Positions 1 to 6,064 of a stretch of DNA of 6,275 nt are shown piece by piece. The position numbers and the translations under genes were made by a program. Below the pieces are notes generated by a model, which had not been told where the DNA came from, did not search any database, and saw nothing but the letters and a program-made list of their open reading frames with translations. Position 1 is the first letter of the stretch. Each line of letters starts with the position of its first letter. The stretch comes from an uncultured Mollicutes bacterium (GTDB lineage: Bacteria; Bacillota_I; Bacilli_A; RFN20; CAG-288), in contig URQF01000081.1 of the NCBI GenBank assembly GCA_900549915.1, forward strand, positions 1-6,275. Reading direction: 5' to 3'.

Positions 1-1
1 G

Positions 2-1768
2 ACGGACTACGAAGGAAAAATCTCCTGTTCAGGAGAGGAACTATCTAAGAAAAATAGAGAATCCTTTTCTGACAATTATGTCTCCTATGTTGCACAGGAT
101 GCCCTTTTCTTCGAGGATAGGAAGGTAATCGATGACTTCCTTCTCCCTTATGAGAAAAAGGACAAAGAGAAGGCAAAGAAAATCCTTACGGATCTTGGAC
201 TAGAAAACATCCTTAACGAGAAATGCAAGGAACTAAGTGAAGGCGAGAAAGAGCGTCTTTGTTTTGGACAAGCTATCTATGCTGATAAAAAGATTGTTCT
301 TCTAGATGAGATAACTGCAAATCTAGACCCTCTTAGTACCGAGAAGATTCTGAGATATGTTCTTGAACTCTCGAAGAATCGTCTTGTCATCTTTGCTACC
401 CATGATAACAGGCCGGAATGGTTCACAAAAGATGCTTTTATTTTGAAAAGGAAGGATGGAAAGCTGACAGAGGAAAAAGAAGGAGCCTTTGATGATTCAG
501 AGACTACTGTGAAGAAAAAGAAGAGCTTCTATACAAGCCCTCTGCTTAGCAGCTTCAAAACAGACAAGAAATTCCATGGTCTTCTTGCTGTTTTCTGTGT
601 CCTTCTCACCATCTTTTCCTTCTGGAGTATCTCTGTTGCAAAATCAACAGAAACCACTACCAGTTTTTCAGATACTGGAGAGGTCAGGACCAAATCACCC
701 TATCAGGAAGCATGCAATCAGGTGTTCCTACAAACAGCACCTGTTCTTCCGACCTTCAACCCGCTTCCAGATGAAACAATCGTATATCCAGTGGTCTATG
801 CCAGTTGGTTAAGGGTTAACGAAAACACCAAAACAGGCGGAGAAGACTATAAAATTCCAGGAAAGACCTTCGAAGGAATCTGTATCTACCAAGATAATGA
901 TCCAGACAAAGTGAAACTAACAGAAGGAAAATATCCTACCGAGCAATTCGAGTGCATAATTCCTGACATATGTCAGAGGAATAATCCTGAACTTAGAATC
1001 GGTTCAAAGATAAAATCACGGGAGCAACAAGGTTCTTTTAAAATTGTCGGCATCTATAAAGCAGAAAATCCGAATACAATCGCACTAAAATACAAAGACT
1101 ATGATCCAACAGACGCTAATCACAGACTGGATCCGAAAGCACGGCTCATCTACTCTTTTAAAACAGAAACAATTTTTTGCGGACAAGGAACCTATCTAAA
1201 CCAAAGCCGTCTCTTCTTTGTTCCGAACAACAGCAGAAACCAAGAAGCCTTTCTGAGCTCAGCCCCTTCACAGTTCATCAATGTTTTCCTTTATGCTCCT
1301 ATCTGCACCGATAAAAAGACAGGAAAAAGGCTCTTCACTTGGGATGGATTCACTTACCATTCCTTACGATTAGAACAAATCGGAAAGCTGTTCCTTTGGA
1401 TATTACCCGGTTTCTTAGTCATCTTCATTTTTGGTTACATAGCCGCAAACCGACGGAAATACATCTTGCTTCGTTTCCTTGGAACATCACGGAAAAAACT
1501 GTTGAAAGATAGTTTAATCGGATGCCTAGGCTCCTCTTTCCTTGGCTTTGCTTTTGGTATCCTACTTGGAATCCTAAGTGTTTTCTGCATGAATCCTTAC
1601 TACAATAGCCATTTCGGAACAACCGGCCTTACCTTCTTCACTCCTTTTTATTCAAGGTGCTTTGTTTCTCTGATTACCTTTCTCTCTTTTGCACTTCTTT
1701 TCACGCTCTCTGTCCTGTACTTCCTCCTACCACGGAAGAGGAAAAAAGAAGAAATCAAACGAAAATAA
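2..1768 (+). CDS. ABC transporter, fused ATPase and MacB/FtsX-type permease (5' partial)
   Basis: The frame is open from the window edge to TAA at 1766-1768 (588 residues visible). Residues 1-148 are the second half of an ABC ATPase: Q-loop YVAQD (Q32), signature LSEGE (78-82), Walker B IVLLDE (98-103), D-loop NLDP (107-110) and switch His in FATHD (H134). Walker A and roughly 50 residues must lie left of the window. A Lys-rich linker leads to one membrane helix (about 191-213). An extracytoplasmic domain of about 245 residues follows, containing MacB-core-like phrases (EGKYPTEQFECIIP, then IGSKIK and FKIVGIY). Three more helices lie at about 460-482, 504-529 and 554-576. The cytoplasmic stretch RRKYILLRFLGTSRKKLL is typical of FtsX/MacB permeases. 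Family knowledge suggests mechanotransmission or export of lipoproteins or peptides rather than import; the substrate is unknown. A TTG at 443 is only an internal codon and would remove the ATPase. The signature departs from LSGGQ. Confidence 0.9.
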   Translation, partial: TDYEGKISCSGEELSKKNRESFSDNYVSYVAQDALFFEDRKVIDDFLLPYEKKDKEKAKKILTDLGLENILNEKCKELSEGEKERLCFGQAIYADKKIVLLDEITANLDPLSTEKILRYVLELSKNRLVIFATHDNRPEWFTKDAFILKRKDGKLTEEKEGAFDDSETTVKKKKSFYTSPLLSSFKTDKKFHGLLAVFCVLLTIFSFWSISVAKSTETTTSFSDTGEVRTKSPYQEACNQVFLQTAPVLPTFNPLPDETIVYPVVYASWLRVNENTKTGGEDYKIPGKTFEGICIYQDNDPDKVKLTEGKYPTEQFECIIPDICQRNNPELRIGSKIKSREQQGSFKIVGIYKAENPNTIALKYKDYDPTDANHRLDPKARLIYSFKTETIFCGQGTYLNQSRLFFVPNNSRNQEAFLSSAPSQFINVFLYAPICTDKKTGKRLFTWDGFTYHSLRLEQIGKLFLWILPGFLVIFIFGYIAANRRKYILLRFLGTSRKKLLKDSLIGCLGSSFLGFAFGILLGILSVFCMNPYYNSHFGTTGLTFFTPFYSRCFVSLITFLSFALLFTLSVLYFLLPRKRKKEEIKRK

Positions 1769-1774
1769 GCCATC

Positions 1775-1810
1775 AAAAAAGGCAGCTTCTTCTCAGAGGC
1801 TGCCTCTTTT
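1775..1810. terminator. Bidirectional intrinsic terminator between convergent genes
   Basis: A 10-bp stem (1781-1790 with 1795-1804, one T-G pair, loop TCTC) is preceded by six A (1775-1780) and followed by TCTTTT (1805-1810). It therefore has a U-tract on either strand. It lies 6 nt after the ABC gene stop and 4 nt from the psuG stop, so it can end both convergent transcripts. Confidence 0.9.
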
Positions 1811-1814
1811 AATC

Positions 1815-2720
1815 TTACTTTAATTCAAGAAGTGCTTTGGCAAGCAAACCACCGACATAGGCGTTATTCTCAATGAGAGCCCTATTGGTTTCAAGAGATT
1901 TGCCGCCGGTAAGTCCAACAAGCTTGGATAAGAGGTAAGGAGTGACTTTCTTGCCAGTAACGTGATCTTTCTCCATCCTAGCAAGAGCTTCTTCAATCTT
2001 GCCTTCCATCCTATCTGCATCCAAGGAATACTTCTCCGGGCAAGGATTGACGATTAAAGAACCTTGCTTGAGTCCTAAGACATCAGAAGTATGGAGGATA
2101 CGGGCAAGCTCCTCAGCACTATCGGCATGGATATCAAGCGGATATTTGCTAGTGGAAGTGTAGAAGAGAGGCCTCTTATCGGTCTTATAGCCGATAACCG
2201 GAATACCTTTCGTCTCTAAGTATTCAAGGGTACGAGGAATATCAAGGATAGCCTTCGGACCAGCGCAGATGACATTAACATCCGTTTTAGAGAATTCCTC
2301 TAAGTCAGCAGAGACATCCCTAGTCTCATTGAATCCACGATGGACACCGCCGATACCGCCAGTAGAGAAGACACGGATATGGGCAAGATGAGCTAAGATC
2401 ATCGTAGCTGCGACAGTGGTAGAACCATTCAGGCCCTTCTCGATGACATAAGGAAGGTCACGACGGGAAACCTTGACGGCATTCCTAGTCTTGCCTAAAT
2501 ACTCGATTTCATCTTTGGTAAGACCAATCTTGATTTGTCCATTGATGATACCAATCGTATACGGCTCACCACCGGCACGGCGGATTTCCTCTTCGCATTT
2601 TAGAGCACATTCCACATTCTGCGGATACGGCCTTCCATGGGTCAAGACAGTTGTTTCAAGAGCAACAGCAGGGCGAGAAGAAAGATCCGGAATCTGCTTA
2701 ATCATCTCTTCGATTTTCAT
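1815..2720 (-). CDS. psuG: Pseudouridine-5'-phosphate glycosidase
   Basis: Cytosolic enzyme that splits the C-C glycosidic bond of pseudouridine 5'-phosphate, giving uracil and ribose 5-phosphate (pseudouridine salvage or catabolism). The 301 aa match the usual full length of the PsuG / indigoidine-synthase-A family. Recognisable blocks are ALETTVLTHGRPYPQN (20-35), the VKVSRRDLP region, STGGIGGVHRG (119-129), DVSADL, GPKAILDIPRTLEYLE (154-169) and TGKKVTPYLL through TGGKSLETN. From memory of the E. coli enzyme, the active residues Glu31, Lys93, His137, Asp149, Lys166 (covalent adduct) and Asn289 correspond to E22, K83, H127, D139, K156 and N279 here, so it should be active. It is the last gene of the minus-strand operon, 12 nt after galM, and ends at a strong terminator. 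No psuK kinase or nucleoside transporter is visible nearby. Confidence 0.96.
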   Translation of the reverse strand: MKIEEMIKQIPDLSSRPAVALETTVLTHGRPYPQNVECALKCEEEIRRAGGEPYTIGIINGQIKIGLTKDEIEYLGKTRNAVKVSRRDLPYVIEKGLNGSTTVAATMILAHLAHIRVFSTGGIGGVHRGFNETRDVSADLEEFSKTDVNVICAGPKAILDIPRTLEYLETKGIPVIGYKTDKRPLFYTSTSKYPLDIHADSAEELARILHTSDVLGLKQGSLIVNPCPEKYSLDADRMEGKIEEALARMEKDHVTGKKVTPYLLSKLVGLTGGKSLETNRALIENNAYVGGLLAKALLELK

Positions 2721-2728
2721 TTTCGGTT

Positions 2729-2734
2729 CTCCTT
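2729..2734 (-). promoter_or_regulatory. psuG ribosome binding site, merged with the galM stop codon
   Basis: On the minus strand AAGGAG lies 8 nt before the psuG ATG. The galM stop codon (TAA, 2733-2735) shares its two A bases, giving TAAGGAG. A ribosome ending galM therefore sits on the psuG Shine-Dalgarno, an arrangement expected to couple translation of the two genes. Confidence 0.85.
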
Positions 2735-3698
2735 ATTTTTCTTCAATATGATAAACCATTTCGTGTGAATAGAGTTTACCTTTTACTAAAACAAGATTCG
2801 ACCTAAGCGGGAAAGTCTCCGGCTCAATGGCAATGCCTCGACGGTCTTTTGTCCGTAATTCATCGCTATTGGAGAAGTCAATCGGGGTATGGGAAGTGTC
2901 GACATAGAAGTTGACAGCTTCGAAATCCGTATCGACTTTTAAACGATAATGCTCGTCTTCGACAACAATGCGTTCCTCTCCCTCTTTCAGAAGATAGGTA
3001 TGATCCAAGGTTCCGATTTCCGGAATTTCTTTTTTCCTCTCATCGAGTTTCTTTCCAAGATTCGGATTGTCATTGAAGTCTAGGTAGGATGGGATTTCCT
3101 CCCTTCCGACAACAAGCTCTGTACCTTTCCTGAATCGTCCGATTCTCTTTGCCTTGACTTGAAGATGATAAGAAGATACATCTTTGCTGTCAGGGAAAAG
3201 CCAATACCTATGATTGGATAAGGAAACCAAGGTATCTTTATCAGAAACAGCATTCAAACGAATACGGAAATCGTTTTTCCCGTTTTTCAAGAAAGAATAG
3301 TAGACATGGACGAGAAGATTACCCGGGAATCCGTTTTCACCATCTTTCGATAGATAAGTGAATACAATTCCCTTTTCCTCATCATTCTCGAATTCCTCTC
3401 CTTTGAATTCCTTAAAGGACAGAGAAGAGGTATAACCGGCATGCAGACAGATATGCTGACCATCTCCGGGAAGAGAATAATATTTTCCGTCAATCAGAAC
3501 TTCATCTGGAACACGTCCGGCTACACGGCCAAGCGTCTTTCCATAGAATTGGTTCTGAGAAAAATAGACCTCATCGTCTTTGATTGTCAAAATAAGCGGT
3601 CTGCCTTTAAGCGTCAGAGAACGGACACCGGCACCAAAGGAAGAAAAAGTTCCTTTGAGTCCATTGCCGTTATCCAGCTGAAAGAACCGGTTATTCAT
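2733..3698 (-). CDS. galM: Aldose 1-epimerase (galactose mutarotase)
   Basis: Cytosolic enzyme that interconverts alpha and beta anomers of aldohexoses, feeding galactose or glucose into catabolism. The 321 aa cover the full family length. Motifs in order are GKTLGRVAGRV (53-63, with the substrate-binding Arg), LHAG (85-88; the family usually has LHGG), LSNHRYWLF (160-168, catalytic acid His163), LDHTYLL (231-237, Asp232) and GIAIEPETFP (288-297, catalytic base Glu292). These correspond to Arg71, His96, His170, Asp243 and Glu304 of Lactococcus GalM as I recall them. The start codon lies 11 nt after the stop of the upstream gene, and the region before it (CCGGTATAGAA) has no good Shine-Dalgarno, so initiation probably depends on coupling to the upstream gene. 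No other galactose-pathway genes are in the window, and the exact sugar is not determinable. Confidence 0.94.
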   Translation of the reverse strand: MNNRFFQLDNGNGLKGTFSSFGAGVRSLTLKGRPLILTIKDDEVYFSQNQFYGKTLGRVAGRVPDEVLIDGKYYSLPGDGQHICLHAGYTSSLSFKEFKGEEFENDEEKGIVFTYLSKDGENGFPGNLLVHVYYSFLKNGKNDFRIRLNAVSDKDTLVSLSNHRYWLFPDSKDVSSYHLQVKAKRIGRFRKGTELVVGREEIPSYLDFNDNPNLGKKLDERKKEIPEIGTLDHTYLLKEGEERIVVEDEHYRLKVDTDFEAVNFYVDTSHTPIDFSNSDELRTKDRRGIAIEPETFPLRSNLVLVKGKLYSHEMVYHIEEK

Positions 3699-3709
3699 TT
3701 CTATACCGG

Positions 3710-4711
3710 TTATTTTGTCTCCGGAGCAGCAGGACGGACTGCTTCAGCAGTCAGCTTGCCATCCTTGAAGGCTTTATAACGGAGATCAAGGGAATCCGCA
3801 AAGAAGTTGCAGATCTTATTGTTGAATTCTTCCGGTTTATCCTTCCTGTACTGCTGAACCTTTTCAGCAGCAGCCTTCTGGGCATCATCCCAAGCCTGGG
3901 ATAAGGAAAGACGTCCGGTGACAATATCCTGGATGAACCTTAAGCCTTGCTTCGGATCCTTTTCCTGGACAAAGAAAGCGAAACGGTTTCCACTCTCTAA
4001 GTCGTCATAGCAGAAGTTAGAAACATAATCGACCTTAGTGCCATCCTGCTGATTGAAGGTAACACGTCCACGGGTGTCATGATCCGTTAAGGCCTTAGCA
4101 CCATCTGCAATGGTACGATAAGAAGGAAGAACACGGGCCTGGAGAAGCTCTGTGATCCTGTTGACACGGTCACGGAGTTTGCCTTCGTTATCGATAATCA
4201 AACGGATATGTTTGCTATCCGGAGTGACAGAGAACAGATACTGTCCGGCGAAAGAAGTAGCAACACAGGCAACGAAGAAGACACGGCTGACATAATCGAA
4301 GTACCGATACCTTTCAACCATCGTGACATTTCGTCCGGTAGTAGATTTCAGTTTGACTTCGACTCCATTATCCGGAAGACGGTTCTCTAAGAGAATCTCG
4401 TATTCATTGCTTTCTTCGATAGCCGGAGGAACAAGCTTCCTGGTCGGCTTAATTTCATTATTGAAGTGATGAGTAAGGTTAACAGCGTTCTGGATATCCG
4501 GATTTTCATTGACGTTTCCTTCCTTATCAAGGACAAAAATACGATAAACAAGGAGCGGCCTATCGGATCCAAGGACGTAGCAGATTGTCGTTCCGTCCGT
4601 CTGCTCTTCCTTATAAATCAAATCCCTCTTCGCATGTTTCTTGAAAACAAAATTATCGGCAATCTTATCTGCTTCTTCTTGAATCTTCGCTAATAATTCT
4701 TCATCTGTCAT
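3710..4711 (-). CDS. Unrecognised 333-aa protein heading the galM-psuG operon
   Basis: I do not recognise this family. The start at ATG 4709-4711 (MTDEELLAKI) is chosen because GAGGT sits 9 nt upstream. The longer in-frame GTG at 4742-4744 lies only a few bases after the predicted transcription start and has no ribosome binding site. The protein has no signal peptide and is mostly polar and charged. An acidic N-terminal helix (about 2-20) is followed by a beta-rich middle (about 40-170) with one hydrophobic patch (RVFFVACVATSFAGQYLF, 143-160). This patch is probably a buried core rather than a membrane helix. Next come a basic helical stretch (about 175-205), another strand region ending RFAFFVQEKD (243-252), and a helical, Ala/Lys-rich C-terminal third. 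The C-terminus is EAVRPAAPETK. No nucleotide-binding loop or metal-binding cluster is visible. The first position in the operon and the 11-nt gap to galM suggest a shared condition of expression, not necessarily a shared pathway. Confidence 0.85.
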   Translation of the reverse strand: MTDEELLAKIQEEADKIADNFVFKKHAKRDLIYKEEQTDGTTICYVLGSDRPLLVYRIFVLDKEGNVNENPDIQNAVNLTHHFNNEIKPTRKLVPPAIEESNEYEILLENRLPDNGVEVKLKSTTGRNVTMVERYRYFDYVSRVFFVACVATSFAGQYLFSVTPDSKHIRLIIDNEGKLRDRVNRITELLQARVLPSYRTIADGAKALTDHDTRGRVTFNQQDGTKVDYVSNFCYDDLESGNRFAFFVQEKDPKQGLRFIQDIVTGRLSLSQAWDDAQKAAAEKVQQYRKDKPEEFNNKICNFFADSLDLRYKAFKDGKLTAEAVRPAAPETK

Positions 4712-4720
4712 ATCAATGAT

Positions 4721-4725
4721 ACCTC
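4721..4725 (-). promoter_or_regulatory. Ribosome binding site deciding the start of the 333-aa gene
   Basis: GAGGT on the minus strand, 9 nt before the ATG at 4709-4711. It favours this start over the upstream in-frame GTG at 4742-4744, which would lie almost at the 5' end of the transcript. Confidence 0.6.
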
Positions 4726-4754
4726 GCTTTGATGAACAACACACAACTATAACT

Positions 4755-4760
4755 ATTATA
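4755..4760 (-). promoter_or_regulatory. -10 box for the 333-aa gene, galM, psuG operon
   Basis: A perfect TATAAT on the minus strand, predicting transcription from about 4748 and a leader of about 37 nt. No good TTGACA-like -35 box lies 16-18 nt upstream (the region reads around TAGAAA), so the promoter may be weak or need an activator. The upstream region contains the inverted repeats listed at 4767-4826. Confidence 0.55.
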
Positions 4761-4766
4761 AGGTTA

Positions 4767-4826
4767 TCTCTTGTGGTTTTCTACTTTAAAAAGGGCTACC
4801 AAAAGAGAAAACAAGGGAAAAACCAC
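4767..4826. repeat. Overlapping inverted repeats between ung and the next operon
   Basis: Two inverted repeats share bases. GTGGTTTT (4773-4780) is exactly matched by AAAACCAC (4819-4826) across 38 nt. TCTCTTGTGG (4767-4776) pairs with CCAAAAGAGA (4799-4808) at 9 of 10 positions across 22 nt. The two pairings exclude each other because they overlap at 4773-4776. Neither is followed by a U-tract on the minus strand, so I see no intrinsic terminator after ung and readthrough into the next operon is possible. It could be an operator, since it covers the -35 region, or it could be chance in AT-rich DNA. Confidence 0.3.
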
Positions 4827-5524
4827 TAATCTTTGATTTGGAAATCGATTTCACCAGCCCCGTTTGCTTTCAGATACTTGTTGCACTTCTTAAAACAATC
4901 GGAGCAGAAGAAGCCTCGGTTAGCCGATAAAGGAGACGGATGGCTGGTCTTGATAATACAGGCTTTCGGATTCTTAATCCTTTCTGCTTTGCTCTGGGCA
5001 TATTTGCCCCAGAGCAGATAGACAATCGGTCTATCAAAAGTATCAATCCTCTGAATCCTATCATCCGTAAAGGTCTGCCATCCAAGCCTGGAATGGCTGT
5101 TTGGCTCTCCTTCCGTGACCGTCAAAGAAGCATTGAGAAGCAACACGCCTTGTTTTGCCCAGTCATCCAAGCATCCATTCTTAGGAATCGGATATCCGTA
5201 TTCATAGAACAGTTCCTTATAGATATTAATCAAGGATTTTGGAAGAGCCGTATTCGGATTCACAGAGAAAGCAAGTCCGTTTGCCTGTCCTGGATTATAA
5301 TAAGGATCCTGTCCGATGATGACACAGCGGATGTTGCTAGGAGAAGTAAGCTCCAAGGCATGGAAGACCTTGTTATAAGGTGGAAAGACCGTTTCTGTCC
5401 TATAGAGATCACTGACCTGCTCAATGAGTTCCTGATAATAAGGCTTCTCTTTTTCCTGTTGCAGAAGCGAATTCCATTCTCCTGGAAACAAGCTCAGACT
5501 GTTTTTAATCTCTTCCTTCGTCAT
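4826..5524 (-). CDS. ung: Uracil-DNA glycosylase (family 1)
   Basis: Removes uracil from DNA as the first step of base-excision repair. The 232 aa are close to the 229 of E. coli Ung. The water-activating motif IIGQDPYYNPGQANGLAFSV (69-88) holds catalytic Asp73. NASLTV (131-136) holds the uracil-reading Asn131, and HPSPLSANRGFF (195-206) holds His195 and the intercalating Leu199. The residue after DPY is Tyr76, where the E. coli and human enzymes have His (E. coli His67), a noticeable deviation. The start MTKEEI at 5522-5524 is chosen because it fits the usual N-terminus and has AAGGA about 11 nt upstream. The in-frame ATGs at 5552-5554 and 5573-5575 add only a basic tail. The start lies 20 nt inside the end of the upstream membrane-protein gene, so the two are probably translated in a coupled way. 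The stop is TAG. Confidence 0.96.
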   Translation of the reverse strand: MTKEEIKNSLSLFPGEWNSLLQQEKEKPYYQELIEQVSDLYRTETVFPPYNKVFHALELTSPSNIRCVIIGQDPYYNPGQANGLAFSVNPNTALPKSLINIYKELFYEYGYPIPKNGCLDDWAKQGVLLLNASLTVTEGEPNSHSRLGWQTFTDDRIQRIDTFDRPIVYLLWGKYAQSKAERIKNPKACIIKTSHPSPLSANRGFFCSDCFKKCNKYLKANGAGEIDFQIKD

Positions 5525-5753
5525 GTTTTTTCTCTTCCTTTGATTCCAGCTCATTCTTTTTCTTCTCGAAATCAAGGATATCCTTAATTAAAGAATACCC
5601 TAAGACAATTACTGCAATACCAGCTAAGGGAATCGGTATCACCGCATAGATCTTCCAATTGTAGATATAAGCTAACGCAAAAGAAGCAGCAAGCAAAACC
5701 AAGGCGCCAAGAAACGCCCAGACAGAAGGATGTTCTTGTAATCTGAATTTCAT
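5505..5753 (-). CDS. Small two-helix membrane protein, overlapping ung
   Basis: 82 aa, family not recognised. Two hydrophobic helices (about 11-31 and 35-56) are joined by a very short turn (NWK). A strongly charged C-terminal tail follows (60-82, rich in Lys and Glu, ending HDEGRD), so both ends are probably cytoplasmic. The start is supported by GAGGAG 5-7 nt before the ATG and a TATAAT box at 5775-5780. The final codons overlap the first 20 nt of ung in another frame, which makes the gene unlikely to be a spurious ORF. There is no sequence evidence for a role in DNA repair; the link is positional. Confidence 0.82.
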   Translation of the reverse strand: MKFRLQEHPSVWAFLGALVLLAASFALAYIYNWKIYAVIPIPLAGIAVIVLGYSLIKDILDFEKKKNELESKEEKKHDEGRD

Positions 5754-5774
5754 GTTTCTCTCCTCACTGCTTTC

Positions 5775-5780
5775 ATTATA
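5775..5780 (-). promoter_or_regulatory. -10 box for the membrane protein and ung unit
   Basis: TATAAT on the minus strand, predicting a start near 5768 and a leader of about 15 nt that still contains the ribosome binding site (5760-5765). The -35 region (about 5797-5803, TTTCTC-like) is poor and lies within the pyrimidine-rich tail of the preceding terminator. Confidence 0.55.
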
Positions 5781-5789
5781 TCGAAGCAG

Positions 5790-5828
5790 AGAAAGAAGAG
5801 AAAAAGAAAAGAGGCAAACTGCCTCTTT
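5790..5828 (-). terminator. Intrinsic terminator after the 76-aa gene
   Basis: Read on the minus strand, a perfect 9-bp stem (AAAGAGGCA, 5820-5828 with 5808-5816, loop GTT) is followed by TCTTTTTCTC and more pyrimidines. It begins 5 nt after the TAG at 5834-5836, and its tail runs into the promoter of the next unit. Confidence 0.85.
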
Positions 5829-5833
5829 CTATA

Positions 5834-6064
5834 CTACTTCTTATTGTTGAACCACTGGGTCTGGATGAAATCCAGAGTATCGTCAAGATTTTCTTCTTCC
5901 CTCGTTGCAATAGCAAAGAGATAAGAAGGCATCGGAAGAGATTTCTGTTCATCGAACTCAATCTCAGATCCGAGTTCTCCGTTTCCTTTGACGATATAGT
6001 ATTTGTTATCGGCAAGAACCAGTACTTTGCCGCCTTTCGTCCTAACAACATTGCCTTTAGTCAT
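5834..6064 (-). CDS. 76-aa protein, possibly related to the RsgI N-terminal anti-sigma domain
   Basis: No firm family assignment. Residues 3-40 run as short alternating strands: GNVVRTKGGKVLVLADNKYY, then IVKGNGELGSEIEF. This resembles the N-terminal domain of RsgI-type anti-sigma factors, which has the pattern G-x-V, then hydrophobic strand, then (D/N)-G/N-x-(F/Y), then G-x-E-I. It is a comparison by eye against a recalled Bacillus RsgI sequence, so it is a hypothesis only. Unlike RsgI there is no membrane helix or extracellular part; the C-terminal half (LPMPSYLFAIATREEENLDD) looks like a short amphipathic helical region. The start ATG (6062-6064) has a strong GGAGG 9 nt upstream, and the gene has its own -10 box and terminator, so it is very probably real. 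The stop is TAG. It overlaps the end of the 43-aa frame by 8 nt. Confidence 0.8.
   Translation of the reverse strand: MTKGNVVRTKGGKVLVLADNKYYIVKGNGELGSEIEFDEQKSLPMPSYLFAIATREEENLDDTLDFIQTQWFNNKK

Noticed and set aside
443..1768. Separate permease gene starting at TTG 443
   Set aside because: The frame is continuous with the ABC ATPase motifs to its left, there is no ribosome binding site at 443, and the TTG encodes Leu148 at the end of the ATPase domain.
4709..4744. Longer N-terminus (MCCSSKRGIID) for the 333-aa protein from GTG 4742-4744
   Set aside because: It would start only a few bases after the predicted transcription start with no Shine-Dalgarno, while the internal ATG has GAGGT at good spacing.
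1815..5524. A joint uracil-release pathway of Ung and PsuG
   Set aside because: Both enzymes release uracil, but from DNA and from a nucleotide respectively. They are in separate units and nothing in the sequence ties them beyond proximity.
5525..5575. 17-residue basic N-terminal extension of Ung (start at 5575)
   Set aside because: The extension is low-complexity Arg/Lys sequence that reads through the upstream gene's charged tail in another frame, and family length favours the start at 5524.
4940..5587. 215-aa plus-strand open frame opposite ung
   Set aside because: It lies almost entirely antisense to the strongly supported ung and its upstream gene, has no recognisable domain and no ribosome binding site, and reads as an ordinary shadow frame.
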